DNA of 64,000 nucleotides from Zanthoxylum bungeanum. Taxonomy: Eukaryota > Streptophyta > Magnoliopsida > Sapindales > Rutaceae. Below are positions 1-10,696 of this stretch, one piece after another. The position numbers and the translations under genes are program-made. How positions within the stretch are numbered: the first letter of the stretch is position 1; the number at the start of each line of letters is the position of its first letter. The notes under the pieces are model-generated. The model worked only from the letters and a program-made list of their open reading frames with translations, was not told the origin of the DNA and did no database searches. The stretch covers positions 1 to 64,000 of the forward strand of contig SKCR01015019.1 of assembly GCA_019454045.1 (NCBI GenBank), read 5' to 3'.

Positions 1-690
1 CAGAATACTTACTTCAATTGACCATAAGGAGTTGTGAATAGCCATCTCTTCCAGTAGATCTCACGTGAAATTCTCATCTTTGGCCATTAGCGTACCTCCA
101 TTCACTGCGTCTATTGTGCTCTTCATTATGCCATTAAGCCCATTGTATAAGGTCTGAACTTGCATCTATATTGTAATGTCATGGTGTGGGTACTTACAGA
201 TCAAGTATTTATTTCCCACGCCTCATATAACGACTTTGACTCATATTGTGTGAATAACATGATGTCATTACACAGTTTTACTGTTCTAACAGAAGGAAAA
301 TACTTGGCAAGGAACTTGGTGGCCAAGTCTGCCCATCTAGTGATAGATCTAGCTGGTAGTGACTGGATTCATCCCTTTGCTCTATCATTTAATGAGTATG
401 GGAAAACTCACAAGCGGACTGCTTCTTCTGCCCCTCTGTTGAAGTTGAAGGTGCTGTAAATTTCCAGGAAATTACATGCGTGAGCATTAAGATCATCATT
501 TGAGCCACCCCAAAACTACACTGATTGATGTATCATTTGGATATAGGTCTTGATGTCGCACGCGTCGGCCTGAAGGGATGGTGGGATGATACAAAATATA
601 AGTCTATCAACGATCGGTATCATCCTATCTCGAATTGGGATTGGCGCTGCTACATCCCGCGGTTCAGGCTATTGGTCGTTTATGACACCT
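1..690 (-). pseudogene. Athila-type gag fragment, degenerate
   Basis: Read on the minus strand, this stretch aligns by eye with the gag gene of the better preserved element at 10697-13315. Landmarks occur in the same order: the CATTATnCCA-type block near 125-140, the ATCTCATGGTG-like block near 175-190, and the proline/arginine-rich N-terminal block near 630-685. Gag would form the retrotransposon particle and bind its RNA. Stops and indels break the frame and no long ORF survives. The 5' LTR lies just to the right (810-2607), so the rest of the element runs off the left edge of the window. The assignment to an Athila-type Ty3/gypsy element rests on this alignment and on the PBS remnant at 788-803. 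Confidence 0.75.
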
Positions 691-787
691 GAAAAAAAAA
701 GGAAAGGTAAAAAGGAAAAAAAGAAGGGTGTTTAGTTAAGTAATTAGATGGTTTTTCTGATATTAATAAGAAAAATTAAAATAAGAC

Positions 788-803
788 TCCGGTAATAGCG
801 CCA
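788..803 (-). promoter_or_regulatory. Primer-binding-site remnant (tRNA-Asp type)
   Basis: The plus strand reads TCCGGTAATAGCGCCA, a mutated form of the intact site at 13425-13442. It sits 6 bp from the LTR edge at 810, the same spacing as in the other two Athila-type elements here. It would have primed minus-strand DNA synthesis. Confidence 0.7.
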
Positions 804-809
804 AAAACT

Positions 810-2607
810 TGATCAAAATTTTAATACTGCACACACGTGCACATATCGCTCAAGTAATACAGTGACAGAAAGTAGGATATCGTACCCACGTGAACTTATT
901 ATTTCTCATATTATTATTAAAAATAACATACCTAACTTAAACTAAACTATTGGTTGTGAGAGGGATTGGTTAATTTAAAATTAATTGAAATATTAAATAA
1001 AGAGCAAACGATAATTTTGGAGATAAACTTTATATGCGAAAAGAACTTAGGGTTGTAACTCCACCTAAGCAAGCAAACAACAAGCTCATGCACTTTTCAT
1101 TCAATTGGGTCTTTGTTATGAATTATTAACTTATAATATCATATACAAGCCTCTTTCGATGGTCAGATAGATATATTTAAATTAAGTCAATTAACTATAT
1201 GTTTATATTAATTAACTTAAACCAAATTCATTAAAATCAGATTCTAATATTGTCTACGCATACCCTACGAGTATATGTCAATCCTGCAAGGAAATCAATT
1301 CAACAGAATGAGATCACACGATATTATTCCTAAGAATTCGTCCAAATTTCCTCCATCGAGTTTCTAAGAATTTACCACGACTATTCTATTGTTGGCCAGA
1401 CAATAAAACATGCATTAAAATACAGAGAATAATAATAATTCAATAACAAACCCAAAAGAATAAAAAGATGCAAATTAATTAAATATATTGCTTAAGATCT
1501 GTTACACTCATAGAGTAATGATTTAGTTACTCATGATATATAATAAAAACATGCTAATCATTGATACAAAATAAGAACTCATAAGGATAAATTAGAGAGA
1601 AAATATAAGGAAAAACTCTCGTTGCAGTCTTCATCTTCAATCTCCAACTATATGTTTATATTAATTAACTTAAACCAAATTCATTAAAATCAGATTCTAA
1701 TATTGTCTACACATACCCTGCGGGTATATGTCAATCCTGCAAGGAAATCTATTCAACTGAATGAGATCACACGCTATTATTCCTAAGAATTCGTCCAAAT
1801 TTCCTCCATCGAGTTTCTAAGGATTTACCACGACTTTTCTATTGTTGGCCAGACAATAAAACATGCATTAAAACACAGAGAATAATAAATAATTCAATAA
1901 CAAACCCAAAAGAATAAAAAGATGCAAATTAATTAAATATATTGCTTAAGATCTGTTACACTCCTAGAGTAATGATTTAGTTACTCATGATATATAATAA
2001 AAACATGCTAATCATTGATACAAAATAAGAACTCATAAGGATAAATTAGAGAGAAAATAGAAGGAAAAACTCTCGTTGCAGTCTTCATCTTCAATCTCCA
2101 ATGCTGGTTGAAACACTTATTCTTATGTTGTTTTAGACATTTTCTATGCTCTGAGGCTCCAAAATTGTATTATGAGGCTTTCTTCAAGGTTTTCAGACGA
2201 GCTTGTACTTATATAGAAGGTCTGGAGAGTCTTTCTTCATCAAAAATCGAGTTCGGGATGAATTGAGGAAACATCCTCCGTGACACGCGTCACAACGCGC
2301 ATGGCATTCATCGGCGGATCGCGGTGCGCCTCCATGGGCATCGCGACGTACCAACTTTTGGTGCGCTCTCCGAAGACCTATGTCGAGACACGCTTCCAAC
2401 GTCGCGACGCGCGCGATGCCTCTGAAATTTGGCCCAATTCTTCTCCATATTTATCAATTCATCCCTCGTTAAATTCGTTTGAGTCGTGATACAATTTTAA
2501 TCTGTAAAACATACCTAAAATACATCAAAACACTCATAAAACTCGAAATAACATACAAAATATTAAGATAAAGGGGCGGAAAATATATTTATATTAATCG
2601 CTCATCA
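810..2607 (-). repeat. 5' LTR of old Athila-type element
   Basis: The LTR begins TGATCAAAATTT beside the PBS remnant and ends CGCTCATCA on the plus strand, matching the TGATGAG...GGTCA-type ends of the other Athila-type LTRs here read in reverse. It holds the conserved CTCTTTCGATGGTCAG block (near 1151) shared with the LTRs at 3907, 13449, 32499 and 54364. A 453-bp internal tandem duplication (1194-2099) enlarges it. The partner LTR and TSD would lie outside the window. Confidence 0.75.
1194..2099. repeat. Tandem duplication of 453 bp inside an LTR
   Basis: Copy 1 starts ACTATATGTTTATATT at 1194 and copy 2 starts with the same sequence at 1647. Both run to CTTCATCTTCAATCTCCA. The copies differ at only a few bases (for example TACGCATACCCTACGAG versus TACACATACCCTGCGGG), so the duplication arose after the LTR was already in place or shortly before. 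Confidence 0.9.
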
Positions 2608-3519
2608 TATATGACGTAACGGTTTTATCATTTGTATATAAATGATGGTCTAGATCTTTGTCATTTATGGATTACATAAAGATGTTGATTCTTCCTATAT
2701 GCATGCAAATGGATAATGACATAATCAGAATATTAATTAATTATCTAGTCTAATAAAATTTTAAATCGAACGGTACTGCTGTCATTCGTCTGGCCAACTT
2801 AATTCACTTGAAGAATTCAATTTTCTTCAAGTGTTACTATTTAATTTATTATTTGACTGTCCAATTTTTGACACACTCATTTAAGGTGATTTTGGTGAGG
2901 AAACTATAATTTTGAGTTTTTTATTTTATTTTATTCAGTCAATGAGACAACTAAAATATTTTATCTGTAGGGTAGTTGTCCTGCTATCTCCTTTATGGCT
3001 TCGCCACTGTAAATATGCATCACATAACAATACTGATTCCTATTATATATTATACAAGTGTGATTCTTATCAAATTTGTTCTTTTTATTTTATCTTGCTA
3101 AGGATGATCATAAATAATATGAATTCATCTCTGGCATTCAAAATCAATTCAATACTCAGGTGGTATTCGGAACAGTCCATATATAAGCAATCAATTGGAC
3201 CCTCGAATCTAAGAGAAATTAATATCCGTTATAACGAAAAAACAAAAACAAAAAAACAAAAAAAAATTCTCTTTTCGATAGGAGATCACATATTTTAAAA
3301 CTCATTTAAAGTCCCAAAATTTAGGGCTATCCCTATCAACACCACAATCAATGACAAATAACATTTGCTTCTATCTATACATAGCATTTTATGCTCTCTA
3401 CAAATTTGACTCGTTTAATCCCAACTAATACGAAACGTAAGACCCAAAACAAAGAAAACAATATCATGAATTTCACATGGTTTAAAGCTGTACAAATATA
3501 GGCTATTAATCCCCATATA
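2608..3519. other. AT-rich flank, no gene seen
   Basis: This stretch separates the old LTR from the hAT-like element. It holds only short chance ORFs without recognisable domains and an A-rich run near 3236-3270. I see no RNA gene or promoter that I can support. Confidence 0.6.
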
Positions 3520-3906
3520 TCATTAAGTAGGGGTGGGCAAAAAAACCGACCGAACCGAACCAAACCGGACCGAATTTACGATTTTTTTTTCTAACAGTTC
3601 GGTTTGCGGTTCGGATTGGCCCACCCCAAACGGTTTACGGTTCGGTTCAGATGCTAAACCGAACCGCACCTGTTAAACCGAACCGAACCGTTATAATTAA
3701 AAAAATTATATATTTTTATAAAAAGATTTGCATTTTTCTTTTAATTTTTTTTTATTAGTATGTTAATACTTTCATTCTTAATTTTTTTGTTAATATATTT
3801 TTTTGTTAATACTTTTATTCTTAAATTTATTTGTTAATAATTTTATTAATGGTTTATTCTTGAAAGTAAGCTGTTGGATTTGTCTCTTAATTAGAATGAT
3901 GGTAGC

Positions 3907-5576
3907 TGACCGGCGTAATCACACACGTATAACGCAAGCGCACGTATCGTTCAAGTAGTATAAAAAGTATCGATCCCACGAGGACTTGGTACCTAATTTA
4001 TTAATTTTATGAGGTCAAGTTATTACAAGTATCTAACAGGTTTGTTTGATTGTTTTGAAATGACGATGATTCTAAATTTAAAACAAGTAAAAGAAATTGA
4101 GAGTAGATTAATGAGAATTAAAACTATCTAGAGTTGTGAATTCTTCCAATATAAATTAAAGGATGAAGTAGTTATATTATAGTTGGGTAAAATATTGATT
4201 TATTAATCTGGAACATTGAATTATGTAAAAGCCTCTTTCGATGGTCATTTACAAATACCTAATTTAATTCAATTGAATCATGTGTCTATGTCAATTAAAT
4301 TACCTAGATTCATTAAGATTGAATTCCAATTTATGATTACCCCCGCCCAACAGGTATATTCCTATCCTGTTAGGAAATCTATTAAAGGTTTATCTATCCT
4401 TAAAGAAGATCGTGGGTTGTTGAGTTTAAGGTCTTTAAACTTAAATTCCCTATGTCTAGATTATTTTAAGTTTTATCTAGTCAATTTTATTAATGGCCAG
4501 TTAATAAAAAACATTAAGATTATGACTCAACAAATAACTCTTTTAATTACCCAAACATATAATCTAACCCTTTTTAAACTGGTGATATTAGATTTTATCA
4601 CAACCCCAGATATTTAATCTAGTTACAACACATAGCTAAAGTTGATATAAACTTAAAAGACATAAAATGAAATTACTGAAAAGTAATAAAAAGAAATGCT
4701 AAGGTAAAAGGAATTAACTACTACTATTCACTATTTAGATATCTCCCATAAAATAATATATATAATCTTGTGATATTTTAAATCAACCGTCCGGAATGGC
4801 GGTATCCTTTATTAATTCAGGTTTTAAATAGTTTATATATTATATTTTAAGGGAGATTAATCTAAATAGCAAAAGTAAAAGAATTACCTTTTTACCTCAG
4901 TATGGAGAAGTTAGTTCCTCATGGATGAATGAAAACTACTATTTATAGAAGAGAATTACTATTACAAACGTAAATAAAACTGAATAAAAGAAACTAAAGA
5001 AGAGAAATCTCAATTTATTTATAAGGATTTCAGAGGATGAGGTACATTTGAAACTAAAAATTCAAAATCTATTTATAGGCAAAAAAATCCAATTTTTTAT
5101 TATTATTTTTCTGATTTTTTTATTATTATTATTAATTTTTTTTTGGATCGCTGAATTTTCGACACGTGGCATGGTGGCTAAAAAAAAAACGGCTCGTTGA
5201 ATTTTTGACACGTGGCATGCGGTGCACGTTTGCAGATTGCTTGTGATGATGACACGTGGTATGGTGCACGTTAGCAAAGTCAAACTTGGCAACTTTGACT
5301 TGTTGACCTGGCGCATATTAGCAGTCTCTGGTGCACGTTAGAGGTCGGGACACCCAAAATTACCAAAATACCCTTTGTGTCGGGACGCCCAAAATTACCA
5401 AAATACCATTTTTGCCAAATTTCACAGTTTTGCTCCAAATCACCTCCAGAATGTCCTGAAACTTTATTTATCTACAAAATAACACAAAACACATCAAAAT
5501 ATTCACAAAACTCAAGAAACTATACAAAATATTAAGTTAAATGAGTGGGAAATAGTGATAGTTTTACCACTCATCA
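3907..5576 (-). repeat. 3' LTR of Athila-type element 1
   Basis: It runs from TGACCGGCGTAATC to TTTTACCACTCATCA on the plus strand (TG...CA on the element strand) and is followed by the PPT at 5577. It holds the same TATA-like CTATTTATAGG (5069-5079, reverse of CCTATAAATAG) and GACACGTGGCATG boxes (5160-5262) as its partner at 13449-15114. It differs mainly by single substitutions and homopolymer lengths. Confidence 0.93.
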
Positions 5577-5588
5577 CACCCCCAAACC
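5577..5588 (-). promoter_or_regulatory. Polypurine tract of Athila-type element 1
   Basis: The plus strand CACCCCCAAACC reads GGTTTGGGGGTG on the element strand, immediately 5' of the 3' LTR. The same sequence precedes the LTR start in element 2 (54119-54130). It would prime plus-strand DNA synthesis. Confidence 0.85.
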
Positions 5589-7024
5589 TAACATTTTGCT
5601 AGTCCTCGAGCAAAATAAAATAACATAATAAAAATTTAACTAAGCCACTTTCGTAGGGATCACGATTGCGTTTAGCATATGCAATAAGCCTTTAAACCCA
5701 TAGGTGTCCATAGTGGACGAGTTATAGTCTCGTGAGGGTTTACAGTAATGATACCCACAAACATTTTATAAAAGTAAAAAGGTAGTGAAACTAATGCACA
5801 CAAAAGCAAAAAGACAAGAGAAAAGAGAATAAAGAAGTTAGTGACTAATCAGGTGAAACTTCAAATCCAAGTTATTATTTGTTTTATTTCATTTTAAATT
5901 ACTGAATAAGTAAATTCTCCGATTATTTTTATCATTCTTCATATACACAGCTAACAAAGTTTTATTCAACTCATTTTTGCCCACAACAGTCATAAGTGCA
6001 GTTGATAAGAGAGTAATATTTTTGTCCTAAAGTTTTATCAAAGTTCACATCTTTTGTAGTAATGGAATAAATTTTCTGATTTTTCTGATTTTTTTCTTTG
6101 ATTTTTTTTCTCTATTTTTTATTTATATACAATACCTTCCATCTATGTAGCGAGCTTTGGGTCGGTGGCTCCCGAACCAGATGGCTTTAGGGCACCAGGT
6201 GTTAAGACACCCCTACGGACTTAATTACTCAGATCTCAGATGTAAATTTTTTTTTATTCCATCACTTTTTTTGAGATGATTCCTCCAAATGAACTAGAGT
6301 ACTGAATATTACAATCTTTTCAATTTTATCTCATGTCCGTATGTTACTATGTATGTTGATAATACCTGCCAACTGAGCATATGAAGATCTATTTTAGTCA
6401 GTTTTATAGAGAATTTACAAATTAAATAATTCAAAAGGAATTAAACAAAAATTAATTTGTTTCGAAAAAATGGGTTTGAAATACGTATCAGGAGTGAGAA
6501 TTCCTTACACAGCTATCTCTTACCAATTTCACCTTTTTAGTCAACATAAAAACCATAAACATAAAGAAATAACTTCTACTGGTCATGGTGTGTGACTAAC
6601 TGTCGAATGGAATTCCCGTTGTAGATTCCCCAGAGGGAGGGTGGAGCGAGGCTCACTTAAGTACCCAAGCCTCTTAGGCTCTTATCGCTTGGTGACAGGA
6701 ATAAACAACGAGTCCTCCAAACTAGTTTATCACAACAAGCTACTGGTGAATGATTATCTAGGTGCCTTCACAACTTTTCCTTATAGAGAGGTAGTGAGTG
6801 AAGGAAGACACCAAACCATCACCTAGCTTTAAATATGCCTTTGTTTTTGAAATTTTTTTTTTTTTTCGAAAAATTTTGGACTAAAAATAAAAATACAATA
6901 AAAACAAGATACTATTAACTATTCCTCACCCCCAAACCTAAATGAGACATTGTCCCCAATGTCTTAAACAGTAGAAGAAGAGTTTAGAAGATAGTACCTG
7001 GTTGGCTGAATTACTACAAGAAAA
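5589..7024 (-). other. 3' noncoding region of Athila-type element 1
   Basis: There is no coding sequence here. The region is homologous to 52832-54118 in element 2, including the block near 6145-6230 (AGCGAGCTTTGGG, GGTGTTAAGACACC). The conserved TCCTCGAGCAAAAT block (5602-5616) and the AACAGTAGAAGAAGAG block near 6968 are also present in both elements. Long conserved 3' noncoding DNA between the last ORF and the PPT is usual for Athila elements. Confidence 0.7.
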
Positions 7025-7677
7025 TTAAAGGTTAAGATCCAGATTTATTCGACGCTTCTTACCACGATCATCTTCGGACCATTTTATCTTTGAAAGGATA
7101 GGGTCAACTAGTGGTTCATATGCTAAGAGTTGGTCAAGTAGATCCGGAGCAGTTCTGGCAGTAAAGAGTAGTTCTTTCAAAGGTTTTGACACGAACCCAT
7201 TTCTCCGAGCATCATCAAGAAACACACAAAGAAAATCATAAAATCCATCAACGTTGAGCAGCCCAATTGGTTTCTGATGTATGTTCAGGTTCCCCCAAGA
7301 TAGAACTATAAAAATTTCCTCCCATGTACCCAAGCCACCTGGCAAAGCAATAAAAGCATCAGAATAGTTAATCATTTCCACTAGTCGTTCAGACATACCT
7401 GGCACAATCAGTTCCTCTCTGTTTGATGATTCAATAAGATTTGCTTCTGCCAAGGGTTTTGGGATGATTCCCAAAACATGACTGCCTCCTTCCTGTACGG
7501 CCTTTAAACGATCCCCATTAGTCCAAGATTGCCTCCGCCATATACTAAGTGTATATTTCTTGCAGCTAAGACTCGACCCAATTCTTGTGCTGCTTCTACG
7601 TATTGTGGTTTAGTACCAACACTACTACTGCAAAACACACATATATTTTCAACTCGTCTTCTTGAAGTGGCTTCCAT
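7025..7677 (-). pseudogene. LOG-like cytokinin riboside 5'-monophosphate phosphoribohydrolase, retrotransposon-borne
   Basis: LOG enzymes release active cytokinin base from its nucleotide in the cytosol. The ATG at 7677 opens a frame with the Rossmann-type N-terminus (VFC block, then [11 protein letters not shown], matching the family's GGGSxGLMG). A 1-nt deletion near 7505 creates an immediate stop. The downstream frame (7474-7025) holds LGIIPKPLAE, the signature PGGLGTWEE (family PGGxGTxxE), the QKPIGLLNVDGFYDFL block and a C-terminus ending INLDLNL. The total of about 217 codons equals the normal LOG length. There is no intron although plant LOG genes are normally split, so capture from a spliced transcript is likely. 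It lies downstream of the NABP-like ORF in the env position of an Athila-type element. One frameshift makes it non-functional as read. Confidence 0.88.
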
Positions 7678-7994
7678 GTTTTACTCTGGATGTCTTCAAA
7701 AGTGCAATGATAAGTTGAATTTATAGTACCTGAAAAGGGTGAGTAAAAATAGCACAAGTATCTTCCAAAGGACGATTAGTAGCAAAATAGTAAAATAAAT
7801 CGTGATAGTCAAAAAGGTCTGGATCTTGTCGGAGAAAACAACAAAACAAATCAATTATTAGAAAAAGACAAAGAGATATAATATGTACAAGAAAAGTAGC
7901 GGCTTGATTGACATCTATGCGTCAGGAACAAGCTTCCCATCCAATTTTCTTATAAATTGGCAAATAGGGTCTTTTTGAGTCAGATTCCCAAGAC
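7678..7994 (-). other. Spacer between NABP-like and LOG-like ORFs
   Basis: About 317 bp of noncoding DNA, homologous to 40719-41028 in element 2. On the element strand it carries pyrimidine-rich tracts that end in AG (for example near 7830), as in 3' splice sites. Confidence 0.5.
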
Positions 7995-8195
7995 TTAACT
8001 GTTGTCTTTCTTTTTGAATTGTGTGTGTAATTTGTGAATGGCTATATGAACATATCCACTGGAATGCGTCTCAAGATTCGAAGATATATCATCTACAGAC
8101 TCCTTACTCAAGCCATCCCTAAAGAATTTAATCTTATCTTCACGATTATCAGACACCATTCCTAAAGAACAACAATGAGTATTGCAATTCCAACG

Positions 8196-10250
8196 TGTTG
8201 GACAATTATGACCCATAGCGTCACTATTTGTACAGATCATGGTGTTGTTGTACAAATTAACTATGTGACAAGGAAATTGCACTCTTATCATTTGTGATTA
8301 GATCACCTTAGATGTATAAATGATGAGAGGTCCATATGATTAGTTCCTGGATTGAGATGATATGAGACTGTATCAGTCCATGAAGGATTAATCATTAAAT
8401 GTCTATAGTCAGAGTATTATCGAGATAGGACATCGGTAATGCGTAAAAGACTAGTATTGCACTTGTGCGCGTTGTGAGGGCACAACGGCATAGTTCTCAT
8501 ATATTTAAGTATTGGATACTTATGCACGTACGATATGAGGTTGTGTTTTACCGATGATACGGGAAACAGCTTCGCTCTGGATAAGACCCCCTCGGAATTC
8601 CATTGGTAGTATGACTATGTGTCTATGGAAGTCCGAAATCAGGGTAGGTGTATTTGGTCTTAATCTGAGACTTGCACCGCTAATACATACGACAATCAAT
8701 ATACTTTGGTTGAGGTTGTCCAGGGCTTTAACCGGTTCTGTGTACGCCAATGCTGGGTATATTGAGAATCGTAGAGTATTGGGTGTGATGTCAAGACGGA
8801 AGTATCACTTCAGTCATAGTGGAGATGATGTCACGTAGGATACAGTATTAGTGCTCTTAAGTGCTGCGCAACCATCGGGATATTATGACTAGGTCATGTA
8901 TATCCGATTATAGAGACTAGTTACCAGACATCTAACATGTGCTTCGTACGGGGCAGACACAATTCCAGCCCCAGGCCTAGCACGTGACTATCAGATACTG
9001 GACCGAAGAACAATATACGATGTATACTACGCTTGATATAGATCATATATTCCTGTAAGGATATTTCCAAAGAATTGGGTAGGCATGGCGCTTTGCTAGA
9101 AGCCAACCTTGTCTTGTAAATCGGTAAAACGTAGTACTTGGTACTTACGTGTTCGGATAGTCCGACGACCGTATTTACTGCCAACATATCCGGGGATCTC
9201 ATGGGTCGCTTCCCAATGATTCACCAATGTTGTATGACTCACACTTTAATTAATCTGGGATTAATTACAGAGATATTTTATTTGGGATAAAATATCGTCT
9301 AAAGAGAGAAAACGATTAATTTGGAATTAATCGGTTAAATTAATATATTCGATATATTAAACGAAATTGGATTTAGACGCGAAATTAAAATTAGATTTTA
9401 ATTCGGGCGAACGAATTAATTTAGAATTAAATCGTTAGCGATGTGAACAGTGATTTCGCTAGGCGTAATCATTTAATTGCGACGCAACGGAAAATTCGCT
9501 AATTAGGAATTAGCGAACCCGAGCCCGAGAGTGATTGCGAGCGCATTCGTATTTCGAATTCGAGTGCGGCACGCAAGTCACATCAAGCGTCAAATCATTA
9601 GTCGCATCAAGCGTCAAATCGCTAGTCACTTCAAGCGTCAAATCACTTGTCACTTTGAGTGATGTGACTTGACAACTTGATAGACTTGATATGACTTGAT
9701 GGACATTGATGTTAGAGTGTGGAACACTCAATGTAATTAAAGTTGGTATATTTGACTTTTTGAAAGTTAAATTAAATGTAAAATGATTTATTTATTTTGA
9801 AAAATATATAAATGAAATGATTTACACCATTTACCAACTTAACACATCAACTTCATCTCTCTTTCTTCTCCCAAAAGTCACGCCCAAGGGGCTGTGAAAT
9901 GCTTCTGTTCTGCCTGAAAAAGGCGTCCATGGAAGCAAGAAAATGTTGGTTTTTGTGGCAAAAATCAAGTGCTAGCACACTCCGAGAGTTATACGAAGGT
10001 GTTAGGGAAACCCACCCACGAGCCGGGAATCAAATAACCAAGCTTGGAGCTTCATTTCTCAGCTCAAAATCAGAAAATGGAGGCAGTGGACTGCTGCAGT
10101 TTGCGCCACTTTGAAGAAGGAAAAAATCAATTTTGTTCTTCATCAAATCGTCTCAACCGATCGATGTGAGTATTCCGCTATCTCCTTTGATGTATTCACA
10201 CTTGTTTTTCATGCTTGTTATGATCTTGGGACCTAATTTAGAAACCAACA
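8196..10250 (+). mobile_element. Ty1/copia solo LTR
   Basis: It starts TGTTGGACAATTATGACC and ends TTTAGAAACCAACA. The 5 bp CAACG is duplicated at 8191-8195 and 10251-10255. It is 2,055 bp, homologous over its length to the copia LTR at 58058-59983. No PBS, PPT or coding sequence adjoins it, so it is a product of LTR-LTR recombination. It interrupts the NABP-like ORF and therefore post-dates insertion of the Athila-type element. Confidence 0.93.
9570..9660. repeat. Short tandem repeat inside the copia solo LTR
   Basis: About three to four copies of a 24-bp unit containing TCAAGCGTCAAATC (near 9584, 9608, 9632), followed by a diverged inverted copy AGTGATGTGACTTGACAA. The LTR at 58058 has only a short remnant of this array (near 59441-59465). 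Confidence 0.75.
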
Positions 10251-10599
10251 CAACGAGCACATTTGAAACAGACACCCATTTTCTTAGCTCTACATTTCTT
10301 TGCATAGGTGCTTCTTCCAAAACCAGGTAAATAAGAACTACAAGTCTCAGAATACTCACCTGCTAAACGCACTCGTGCTTCGATTACCCAATAAATATCA
10401 GTAGGAATACCTTTGATCATCAGTAGTCTCATTCGTTCCAAGCGAGCTTTGTAAACTTTTATCAGAGATTTTTGAGGGAGAGAAGGAAATTGCTTGTGAA
10501 GATTTGCGAGAACTTCTTCCATCTTGAAATGTCTTAATTTGCAAAAACTAATCACACAAAATTAAATCATACCAAATCACAATATATACTCAAATTGCA

Positions 10600-10631
10600 T
10601 GGGTTGCCTCCCTGCGAGCGCTAAGTTTTAA
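10600..10631 (-). promoter_or_regulatory. Conserved post-pol motif (AGCGCT...GGGAGGCAACCCA)
   Basis: On the element strand the block reads AGCGCTCGCAGGGAGGCAACCCA. It lies 65 bp beyond the stop of the gag-PR-IN ORF. The same motif is at 40122-40152 in element 2, and I recognise it as a motif common downstream of pol in plant Athila elements. Its role is unknown; it may belong to the expression signals of the 3' ORFs. Confidence 0.7.
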
Positions 10632-10696
10632 GTCGTCAGCTAGACGTGATTGCCTAAACGTTATGCTGGATCTGAAAGTGTGACACTTTCTTTTTG

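Larger units (their letters stand above)
7995..10522 (-). pseudogene. NABP-like small basic protein gene, split by a solo LTR
   Basis: The ATG at 10522 opens a frame that encodes the same protein as 40230-40718. It includes the YLPGFGRSTYAKK basic block and the MGVCFKCAR cysteine block and stops at the insertion point (10251). The rest (NCNTHCCSLGMVSDN, IKFFRDGLSKESVDD) resumes at 8195 after the 2,055-bp copia solo LTR and its TSD. A further 1-nt deletion near 8005 ends the frame early compared with element 2. The layout (a basic stretch followed by CxxC and further cysteines, then a short tail) resembles carlavirus-type nucleic-acid-binding proteins; see 40230-40718. It lies between the integrase C-terminus and the LOG-like gene. 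Confidence 0.65.

Noticed and set aside
2193..2489. Overlapping ORFs rich in Arg and Ala on both strands
   Set aside because: They lie in a locally GC-rich part of an LTR and have no family resemblance. The matching region of other LTRs is noncoding.
4216..4617. 133-codon ORF present almost identically at 13758-14159
   Set aside because: Both copies lie at the same place in the two LTRs of one element, so identity comes from LTR duplication. The protein has no recognisable domain and the related LTRs at 32499 and 54364 do not keep the frame.
8520..9202. ORFs inside the copia solo LTR, one similar to 58287-58550
   Set aside because: Paralogous LTR sequence explains the similarity; the frames are not conserved.
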